From assembly GCF_900115095.1 (NCBI RefSeq), contig NZ_FOVH01000010.1:310001-374000 (forward strand): a stretch of 64,000 bases of DNA. Reading direction: 5' to 3'. The notes beneath the pieces were generated by a model. That model was not told where the DNA came from and did not search any database. It saw only the letters and a list, made by a program, of their open reading frames with translations. Positions 57,651 through 64,000 of the stretch are shown piece by piece (the stretch's first letter is position 1; every line of letters starts with the position of its first letter). This DNA is from Actinomadura madurae (lineage in GTDB: Bacteria > Actinomycetota > Actinomycetes > Streptosporangiales > Streptosporangiaceae). Both the position numbers and the translations under genes were made by a program.

Positions 57651-59302
57651 GCGGCGCGGTCGATGCGCCGGTACTGATCGTCGGCGCAGGGCCGGTGGGT
57701 CTGGCCACTGCCTATGTCCTCGGACGCCACGGCGTGGCGAGCGTGGTCTGCGAGAAGTACGAGTCCGTGAATCCGCACCCGCGCGCCCATGTCGTCAACA
57801 CCCGATCGATGGAGATCTTTCGGGACTGGGGAATCGCAGACGCCGTCCTCCGTGAGGCCGTCGGTCCCGAATGGGGCAACGTCGTCTGGAGGCACACCTT
57901 CACAGGTGAGGAGCTCGGCCGAATCCCGCTCGCCCTCGACGAAGAGGTGCATTTCGCCAGCGTGTCCCCGGTGGCGACGGCGTCCTGTGCCCAGGACCGG
58001 GTCCAGCGGGCGTTGCTGGACGCGCTGCAGGGGCAGGGGATGGCGACCGTTCGCTTCGGGGTCGAGGTCACCGAGCTCGACGAGGACGAGCGGGGGGTGT
58101 CTGCGACGCTCGGCCGCGTGGACGGCGCCGTCGAGCACGTTACGGCGCGGTATGCCGTGGTCGCGGACGGTGCTTCGGGTGCGCTGAGTTCGACGTTGGG
58201 CATCGAGATGGAGGGCGTCCCGGAGTTCGGCCGGCAGATCAACGTCTACTTCCACGCCGACCTCTCCTCGTGGACGGACCGCGATCCCGCCCTGCTCGTG
58301 TGGCTGATCAATTCCGCCGCGCCCGGTGGGATCATCGGGATGGACGGCAAGCATCGTTGGACCTACAACTTCGGCTACGACCCCGAGGTCGAGACCGTCG
58401 CGGACTACCCTCCGGAGCGCTGTGTCGACCTGATCCGCAAGGCCCTGGGTGTCGATGGCATCGAGATCGAGGTGAAGTCCGTCGGGACGTGGCGGCTGGC
58501 CTCGCAGATCGCACGGCGCTACCGCCGGGGCAACATCTTCTTGGTGGGGGACGCGGCGCACCGGTTCCCGCCCACCGGCGGCATGGGGATGAACACAGGC
58601 ATCGCCGACGCCGACAACCTCGGGTGGAAGCTGGCCGGGGTGCTCGCCGGCTGGGCACCCGACTCTCTGCTGGACACCTATGAGACCGAGCGTCGACCGG
58701 TGGCCCGCAGCAACGCCGAGTTCAGCGTCGACAACGCAATGAAGATGGCCGAGTGCGGGCTCGGGCCCACCACGGTGGCGAGCGCTCGGCTTCTCGAGAG
58801 TGACGACCCGCATGAGGCGGCGGCAGAGCGCGCCCGTCTCGCCGAGGCGATCCCGCGCCAGCGTGAACACTTCGGTTCGGTCGACCAGGAGATCGGCTAC
58901 GTGTACGGCGCCGGCGGCCCCCCAGCCGCACCGATCTACCCCCACTCCCGGGGTGTCGAGGGTGGGCGCCCACCGCACCGCTGGATCAGCCGAGCCGGTC
59001 AGCGGGTCTCGACCCTCGATGTCATCGCGCGGGGGTTCACGCTGATCGCGGCCCCGGGCGGGCGACGCTGGCTCGAGGCGCTCGACCGGGTCGCGGGCGA
59101 CATCCCCTGCTGCCGGGTGCTCACCGGCCGCGACATCGACACCGGGGACGAGGATCCGTTCGGCCTCGGCGAGCACGGCGCCGTGCTGATCCGTCCCGAC
59201 GGGCACATCGCATGGCGAGCACCCGCGGGATCGGCCAGGCCGGAGGACGACCTCGGACACGCACTGTGGACGACGTTCGGCGCGATCCCCGCCGATCGCT
59301 GA
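57647..59302 (+). CDS. FAD-dependent aromatic monooxygenase (phenol hydroxylase-like)
   Basis: A 551-aa class A flavoprotein hydroxylase. It has the FAD/NAD(P)H motifs VLIVGAGPVGLATAYVLGRHG, VVADGASGALSS and FLVGDAAHRFPPTGGMGMNTGIADADNLGWKLAGVLAGWA, and a C-terminal thioredoxin-like domain (TLIAAPGGRRWLEAL ... LIRPDGHIAWRAP) as in phenol hydroxylase/TfdB/MhpA. It should add a hydroxyl to an aromatic ring using NAD(P)H and oxygen. It is translationally coupled to the VOC gene. The substrate is not known. Confidence 0.92.
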   Translation: MSGAVDAPVLIVGAGPVGLATAYVLGRHGVASVVCEKYESVNPHPRAHVVNTRSMEIFRDWGIADAVLREAVGPEWGNVVWRHTFTGEELGRIPLALDEEVHFASVSPVATASCAQDRVQRALLDALQGQGMATVRFGVEVTELDEDERGVSATLGRVDGAVEHVTARYAVVADGASGALSSTLGIEMEGVPEFGRQINVYFHADLSSWTDRDPALLVWLINSAAPGGIIGMDGKHRWTYNFGYDPEVETVADYPPERCVDLIRKALGVDGIEIEVKSVGTWRLASQIARRYRRGNIFLVGDAAHRFPPTGGMGMNTGIADADNLGWKLAGVLAGWAPDSLLDTYETERRPVARSNAEFSVDNAMKMAECGLGPTTVASARLLESDDPHEAAAERARLAEAIPRQREHFGSVDQEIGYVYGAGGPPAAPIYPHSRGVEGGRPPHRWISRAGQRVSTLDVIARGFTLIAAPGGRRWLEALDRVAGDIPCCRVLTGRDIDTGDEDPFGLGEHGAVLIRPDGHIAWRAPAGSARPEDDLGHALWTTFGAIPADR

Positions 59303-59397
59303 TCGCTGGCCGGGGCGTCGAGCGGCGCTCGCGCGCGAACTGCGGGGACCACGGTCTCCGGCCCACGAACACGGACGAAGGAAGAGACACGAGGTCA

Positions 59398-60267
59398 ATG
59401 CGGATCTACAGCACCGAACGAGGCATCGCTCGGGAGACGGAGACGGGGAGGCTCGACCTGCTCGACCTCGCATGCCACGACGTTAGAGGGCTGCTGTTCG
59501 GGCCGGGTCTGGAGGCGGCGCGACATGCGTCCGTGACCGCCACCGTCCCGCTCGGTGGCGTACCGGTGCTGGCCCCGGTGGCGCGACCGGGAAAGATCTT
59601 GATCATCGGTTACAACTACCCGAGCCACGGTGACGAGGTTCGTGAGGCGCGAGGCGAGGTACGCCTACCGAAGGTCCCGAACTTCCAGATCGTGGCAGGC
59701 TCAGCCGTCGCCGGGCCCGATGCGCCCGTCGTCCTCCCCAAGGTCGCCGACGCGAAGGTCGACTACGAGGGCGAGGTCGCCGTGGTGATCGGCCGCTCGA
59801 CGAAGGAGGTCTCGGCCGACGATGCCTGGGGGCACGTCGCCGGCCTCACCGTGGTGAACGACGTGTCCGCACGCGACGTGCAGGCCAGGGCGATGGCCGG
59901 TGACCTGACGGTCTCGATCGGCACAGCCAAGAGCTTCGACACCTTCAAGCCCATGGGCCCCTGCCTGGTGACCGCCGACGAGTTCGAGGCGGAGTCCGAC
60001 CTGCGGCTGATCACACGGGTCAACGGAGAGGTGCGGCAGGACGACCGCACCGGCACCTTCGTGCACAGCATCCCCGAACTCGTCGCCTACCTCTCGAAGT
60101 TCATGACGCTCGAGCCGGGCGATGTCATCTGTACCGGAACCCCTAGAGGAGTCGGGTTCTTTTCGGAGCGGTTCCTGCACGAAGGCGATCAAGTAGCGAT
60201 CGAGGTCGAGAGGATCGGATGCCTCCGCAACCGCGTCGTCTCCGCGTCCACGGCTCCCCCCACATGA
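59398..60267 (+). CDS. Fumarylacetoacetate hydrolase-family protein
   Basis: A 289-aa FAH-fold enzyme; members hydrolyse or decarboxylate ring-fission products. Conserved parts are KILIIGYNYPSHGDE, VDYEGEVAVVIGR with metal-binding Glu residues, VVNDVSARDVQ, KSFDTFKPMGPCLV and PGDVICTGTPRGVGFF. GAGG lies just before the ATG at 59398. Its stop overlaps the next start (ATGA). With the monooxygenase and VOC protein it makes a plausible hydroxylation, cleavage and hydrolysis sequence. Confidence 0.92.
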   Translation: MRIYSTERGIARETETGRLDLLDLACHDVRGLLFGPGLEAARHASVTATVPLGGVPVLAPVARPGKILIIGYNYPSHGDEVREARGEVRLPKVPNFQIVAGSAVAGPDAPVVLPKVADAKVDYEGEVAVVIGRSTKEVSADDAWGHVAGLTVVNDVSARDVQARAMAGDLTVSIGTAKSFDTFKPMGPCLVTADEFEAESDLRLITRVNGEVRQDDRTGTFVHSIPELVAYLSKFMTLEPGDVICTGTPRGVGFFSERFLHEGDQVAIEVERIGCLRNRVVSASTAPPT

Positions 60268-60850
60268 GCACACCGGCAAGGCCTCTACGGACCTGGAAGG
60301 GGATGAAGCCGATTCCGGGCGGGACCTACCGGATGGGCTCGGACCAGTTCTACCCCGAGGAGCGCCCCAGCCACCGCGTGCGGGTCGACGGTTTCCTGAT
60401 CGACGCACATCCCGTGACGGTCGGGGAGTTCCGCCGGTTCGTCGAGGCGACCGGCTACGTGACCACGGCCGAGCGGACGCCCGACAGGCGCGACTACCCC
60501 GACGCCGATCCCTCGCTGTTGGTCCCCGGGTCTCTCGTCTTCACACCGCCGAGCGGACCGGTGCCGTTGGACGACATCCGTCAGTGGTGGACCTATCTGC
60601 CCGGCGCCGACTGGCGTGCCCCCTTCGGCCACGGCTCGGCGGGCAGTCCCGACCGCCACCCGGTCACGCAGGTCTCGTGGATCGATGCCCGCGCCTACGC
60701 CTCGTGGGCAGGCAAGGACCTGCCCACGGAAGCGGAGTGGGAGTGGGCTGCACGCGGAGGGCTCGATCAGGCGGCCTATGCGTGGGGAGACGAGCTCAAC
60801 CCGAACGGGCGAGTCATGGCGAACACATGGCAGGGCGACTTCCCCGACCT
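60264..60850 (+). pseudogene. Formylglycine-generating enzyme (SUMF1-like), 3'-truncated
   Basis: From the ATG at 60264 (overlapping the FAH stop) the frame encodes the front of a sulfatase-modifying factor: MKPIPGGTYRMGSDQFYPEERPSHRVRVDGFLIDAHPVTVGEFRRFVEATGYVTTAE in loose form, VTQVSWIDARAYASWAGKDLPTEAEWEWAARGG and NTWQGDFP. Homology stops near 60845; the frame then runs on as Arg-rich nonsense to 61070. The missing part carries the GNVWEW and active-site Cys motifs, so the protein cannot mature sulfatases. Downstream the sequence is sulfatase 3' end in another frame. Confidence 0.8.
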
Positions 60851-61245
60851 TCGCGGACTACGCAGGGGCACCCGTCGCCGATCCCGGTCTCCTGGTGGGC
60901 GCTTCGATGAGACCGCTCCTCACAGGGGAATCCGACCAAGTCGGGGAAGAGGAGCTCGGCATGGAGAGCTTCGGCCACCGTGCGTACCGGGAAGGGGAGT
61001 GGAAGCTCGTCTTCGCCCCGGAGGTCAGCGGCGGGACAGGCGAGTACGCCCTTTACGACCTCGCCACTGATCCGGGCGAGACAAAGGATGTCGCCGCGGA
61101 ACACCCGGACGTCGTCGAGCGCCTCGCCGCGAAGTGGCACCGCTACGCGGAGGCGAACGGCGTGGTCGCGGTCGACTTCGACGTCGTCAACGCCGACGCC
61201 CCACGTAGCAGCGCCCTGCTCCACGTCGTGGACTGGGGCGAATGA
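60841..61245 (+). pseudogene. Sulfatase, C-terminal fragment only
   Basis: In the frame one base away from the maturase fragment, SPTFADYAGAPVADPG, LLVGASMRPLLTGE, SFGHRAYREGEWKLVF, EYALYDLATDPGETKDVAAEHPDVVERLAAKWHRYAEANGV is the C-terminal region of arylsulfatases. The N-terminal part with the CxPSR-type modified Cys and metal site is absent. The join to the maturase lies within about 60837-60850, at a CTTCCCCGACC stretch that fits both parents. The remnant has no start of its own and is presumably non-functional. Confidence 0.78.
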
Positions 61246-61264
61246 TCGTCAGGAGTGAACGACC

Positions 61265-63424
61265 TTGCCCAAGTTGAACATCGTCATCGGAAGTACACGC
61301 CCTTCACGAGTCGGTGCCACCATCGCCGAGTGGGTTCTTCAGACGGCTGAGTCACATGGCCGCTTCGATGCAGACCTGGTGGACCTAACCGCGATGGGGC
61401 TGCCGTTGCTCGACGAGCCGAACCACCCTCGGGAGGCCGACTACCAGCACGGGCACACGCTGCGCTGGAGTGAGCAGGTGGCGAGTGCCGACGCCTTCGT
61501 CTTCGTGACGCCGGAGTACAACTACGGCGCGCCGCCCGCCCTGATCAATGCGATCGACTACCTGTTCCACGAATGGCAGTACAAGCCGGTGGGCTTCGTC
61601 AGCTACGGCGGAGTGTCCGCTGGGACCAGATCCGTTCAAATGCTGAAGCAGATCGTGACGACGGTGAAGATGATGCCGGTGCCGGAGGCCGTCTCCATCC
61701 CGTTCTTCCCGAACTTCATCGAGCAAGGCGTCTACACCCCCGATGACATAGCGCAGGCGAGTGCGTCGGCGATGTACGACGAACTCATCCGCTGGACTAT
61801 CGCCCTCGAGGGCCTCGGACCGGCGAGGTCGATGAAGGTGCCGCAGCCGAGCGCGCGGCCGGTTGACCCGCGACCGATCCGCCCCCATGGTTCCGAAGGA
61901 GGGATTCCACTGAGCGCCGATTCGCCGCCGAGCATGCCGGCCCGCATCCCGTTCAACCGCGAGCACAGTTCGCCACGAGCATCCTGCATCCGAGCCGGGG
62001 ATCGTGCCCTCGACAATGCGGATTTCGCCGAGGTTGTCCGGCGTGCGACGGGCAGGTTCGAAGGCCTGGGCGTCGATCGCGGTGACACGGTGGCGGTGCT
62101 GCTGCCCAACTGCACCGAGATCGTCACCGTCATGTTCGCCGCATGGTGTCGGGGTGCGGCGATGACCCCGATCAATCCGAATCTCACCGATGACGAAGTG
62201 CGGTACCAACTGCGGGACTCCCGTTCCGTCGTCGTCGTGGGCGGAGAACGCGCTCGGGCGCTGGCCTCCTCCGTCGACGCGTCCTGGGTCGATGCGGAGA
62301 CGCTCCATCGCGACGATCACGAGCCGCCCATCGGACCCGGCAGAGCGGTGCCACCGGCGGCCGAAGCTTCGGACATCGCGCTGGTGATCTACACGAGCGG
62401 CACCACCGGCAGGCCCAAAGGGGTGCTCCTCGACCACGCGAACCTGGACGCGATGAGCGCCTCGCTTGTCGAGCACTTCGAGCTGACCGGCGCGGACAGG
62501 AGCCTTCTGGTCCTGCCGCTGTTCCACGTGAACGGGCTCGTCGTCAGTGTGCTGTCCCCGCTGCGCGCCGGCGGGAACGTCGTCGTCGCCCCGCGGTTCT
62601 CACCCGACACGTTCTGGGACCTGGTCGAGGCGAACCGACCGACCTTCTTCTCCGCTGTGCCAACCGTCTACTCGGTGCTCGACACCCACACGGAGCGTGC
62701 GGTCGACACGTCCTCGCTGCGTTTCGCCATCTGTGGAGCGGCCCCCGCGCCGTCCCGGCTCCTGACCCGGTTCGAGGAGCGCTTCGGCGTCCCGGTCGTC
62801 GAGGGCTACGGGCTCTCCGAAGGCAGCGTCGCGTCGACGGTCAATCCGGTCGCGGGTCCCCGCAAGCCCGGAACCGTCGGCGTCGCGCTGCCGGGCCAGG
62901 AGGTCCTGGTGGTCTCCGACGACGGGACCCCGCAGCCCCCGGGGGAGCGCGGAGAGGTCATAGTGCGCGGCTCCAACGTGATGCGGGGATACCTCGGGCG
63001 GCCGGAGGAGACCGCCGCGGTCCTCCGCGCCGGCTGGCTGCATACCGGTGACGTGGGCGTTCTCGACGAGGACGGCTACCTGCGCATTGTGGACAGGATC
63101 AAGGACATGATCATCCGGGGTGGGGAGAACATCTACCCCAAGGAGATCGAGGAGTGTCTCCACCGCCACCCCGGCGTGGTCGAAGCCGCGGTCGTCGGCA
63201 AGCCTGACGTGAAGTACGGCGAGGTCCCCGTCGCGTTCGTCGCCGCACGGCCGGGGAGCACGGTGACGGCCGAGGAACTGCTGGAGCACTGTGCGGCGTC
63301 ACTCGCTCGCTACAAGACCCCCACCGAGATACACGTGCGGGATCAGCTGCCCAAGAACTCGGTCGGCAAGCTGGTCAAGAGCCCTCTGCGCGAGGCCGCG
63401 AGTGCGCGAGTCAGCACGCGATGA
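61265..63424 (+). CDS. FMN reductase read in frame into an AMP-dependent acyl-CoA synthetase
   Basis: One open frame of 719 codons from a TTG at 61265 (AGGAG 9 nt upstream). Residues 1-190 are an NADPH-dependent FMN/quinone reductase (flavodoxin-like; VIGSTRPSRVGATIAEW, TPEYNYGAPPALINAIDYL). From about 216 on it is an acyl-CoA synthetase: AMP-binding loop YTSGTTGRPKG (376-386), VEGYGLSEGSVAS, WLHTGDVGVLDEDGYLRIVDRIKDMIIRGGENIYPKEIE and the catalytic Lys in PKNSVGKLVK. It is either a true fusion or two genes whose boundary lacks a stop; the internal ribosome-binding site favours two products. The reductase could supply flavin to a monooxygenase; the ligase activates an acid. Confidence 0.85.
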   Translation: MPKLNIVIGSTRPSRVGATIAEWVLQTAESHGRFDADLVDLTAMGLPLLDEPNHPREADYQHGHTLRWSEQVASADAFVFVTPEYNYGAPPALINAIDYLFHEWQYKPVGFVSYGGVSAGTRSVQMLKQIVTTVKMMPVPEAVSIPFFPNFIEQGVYTPDDIAQASASAMYDELIRWTIALEGLGPARSMKVPQPSARPVDPRPIRPHGSEGGIPLSADSPPSMPARIPFNREHSSPRASCIRAGDRALDNADFAEVVRRATGRFEGLGVDRGDTVAVLLPNCTEIVTVMFAAWCRGAAMTPINPNLTDDEVRYQLRDSRSVVVVGGERARALASSVDASWVDAETLHRDDHEPPIGPGRAVPPAAEASDIALVIYTSGTTGRPKGVLLDHANLDAMSASLVEHFELTGADRSLLVLPLFHVNGLVVSVLSPLRAGGNVVVAPRFSPDTFWDLVEANRPTFFSAVPTVYSVLDTHTERAVDTSSLRFAICGAAPAPSRLLTRFEERFGVPVVEGYGLSEGSVASTVNPVAGPRKPGTVGVALPGQEVLVVSDDGTPQPPGERGEVIVRGSNVMRGYLGRPEETAAVLRAGWLHTGDVGVLDEDGYLRIVDRIKDMIIRGGENIYPKEIEECLHRHPGVVEAAVVGKPDVKYGEVPVAFVAARPGSTVTAEELLEHCAASLARYKTPTEIHVRDQLPKNSVGKLVKSPLREAASARVSTR
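61896..61912 (+). promoter_or_regulatory. Internal ribosome-binding site and CTG start for the CoA synthetase
   Basis: AAGGAGGG (61896-61903) is followed, 6 nt on, by an in-frame CTG (61910-61912) and then AGCGCCGATTCG. This is where a separate acyl-CoA synthetase of 504 aa would begin. The first in-frame ATG (61934) is too far away. An out-of-frame mini reading frame (ATG at 61887) stops at TGA 61911-61913, overlapping the CTG. Confidence 0.55.
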
Positions 63425-63556
63425 CCGAGTGCGACAGCCCTGTGAACGCTGCCGGTATGCATGACGGCGGTTCGAGCGTGGACCGCATCGGGTCTGGCCG
63501 TCCATCAACGGCAGCCCCGTCCGAAACTGATCGAGTTGGCGTAGCTGCAGAGCGGG
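63425..63556. other. Gap at right edge of the catabolic genes; nothing recognised
   Basis: These 132 nt between the CoA synthetase and the convergent recombinase-like gene show no convincing gene, hairpin terminator or att-like repeat. Confidence 0.5.
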
Positions 63557-64000
63557 TCATCGAGGGTCACCTGCCTCCACATGCGGGCGCCCGTGGGTGT
63601 CGCAGGTGGGGATGCCGCGTTCGCGCAGTTTGTTCAGCACTGTGGTGTGGTTGACGCCGAGGTGATCGCCGACTCGGGCCAGGAACCAGCCGAGGGTGTA
63701 GAGGTGGATGGCGTCGTCGACCTGCTCGGGCGTGAGGCCGCGGCGGCGCCTCGGCACGCCGTATCGGTGGAGGATGCTGCTGACGGTTCGGCGCTCGATG
63801 CCGAACCGGTCACCGAGTTCGTACACCGTCGCGCCGGCCCGGTAGTCGGCGATCAGCTGCTCGACTTGATCGACACGGAGTCGCCGTGCCCGGCGAGGTC
63901 GGTCGGGCTTGGTCGAGGTCGGCTCGGGGGTATTGAGGCTGGAAAGCTCTTCCAGGGCTCTGACCTGGTCTTTTGTGTTCGAGTAACGTCCCCTGACCTC
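63557..64000 (-). CDS. Recombinase-like helix-turn-helix protein (partial)
   Basis: The minus frame is open to the window end and gives the C-terminal 147 residues. Two HTH units are seen: [47 protein letters not shown] and [49 protein letters not shown]. The '[30 protein letters not shown]' pattern is common at the ends of actinobacterial site-specific recombinase-like proteins and their remnants. The catalytic part, if any, lies outside the window. It suggests that the neighbouring catabolic genes came by transfer. Confidence 0.65.
   Translation of the reverse strand, partial: EVRGRYSNTKDQVRALEELSSLNTPEPTSTKPDRPRRARRLRVDQVEQLIADYRAGATVYELGDRFGIERRTVSSILHRYGVPRRRRGLTPEQVDDAIHLYTLGWFLARVGDHLGVNHTTVLNKLRERGIPTCDTHGRPHVEAGDPR

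Overview
The window is chromosomal DNA from a high-GC, filamentous-type actinobacterium. GTG and TTG starts are common and several genes look leaderless. From about 16.8 to 56 kb the gene order follows the conserved actinobacterial core: tig-clpP1-clpP2-clpX, valS-folC, ndk-mreBCD-mrdA-rodA, the TIGR03960/TIGR03936 pair with rne-rplU-rpmA-obgE-proB-proA, then nadD-rsfS-phosphatase. A member of the Streptosporangiales such as Actinomadura is a reasonable guess, but there is no rRNA here to settle it.

Layout. (1) 1-0.7 kb: a dead IS5-like transposase remnant, tRNA-Gly(TCC) and tRNA-Pro(TGG). (2) 0.7-12.7 kb: accessory and regulatory genes. These are a stand-alone alaS with a leader that can hide its ribosome-binding site, an HxlR/YceI divergon, a HAD phosphatase with an alpha/beta hydrolase and TetR divergent from a degenerate SDR, a secreted GH18 chitinase, a MarR/cupin divergon and a NarL-type two-component pair. 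(3) 12.8-23 kb: tex, a drug/metabolite transporter, the trigger factor-ClpP1P2-ClpX proteostasis block and a second NarL-type pair. (4) 23-32 kb: valS, a membrane protein, two divergent folC-like genes, DUF4233, an MFS-like protein and ndk. (5) 32-49.8 kb: cell-shape genes (MreB/C/D, PBP2, RodA), tRNA- and RNA-related genes (two TIGR039xx proteins, RNase E/G), ribosomal proteins L21/L27, Obg and the first two proline-biosynthesis enzymes. (6) 49.8-56.2 kb: a Tat-exported metallophosphoesterase, an M48 peptidase, a PaaK-like ligase, nadD-rsfS-phosphatase and tRNA-Ala(GGC). (7) 56.4-64 kb: an accessory catabolic island. It holds TetR, a VOC dioxygenase-like protein, a phenol-hydroxylase-like FAD monooxygenase, an FAH-family hydrolase, fused remnants of a formylglycine-generating enzyme and a sulfatase, an FMN reductase read in frame into an acyl-CoA synthetase, and a recombinase-like HTH gene that runs off the window.

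The most notable non-coding signals are: a structured repeat (two full copies and one partial) placed directly after the 3' ends of clpX, ndk and tRNA-Ala, with base-pair-preserving differences between copies; the alaS leader, in which a long stem covers the Shine-Dalgarno site and contains a T-box-like string; mutually exclusive hairpins before rplU; and a row of hairpins between ndk and mreB. In the island, an internal deletion has joined the front of a sulfatase-maturase gene to the back of a sulfatase gene out of frame, and a flavin reductase and CoA ligase share one reading frame with a strong internal ribosome-binding site. No CRISPR array, rRNA or complete mobile element was seen.
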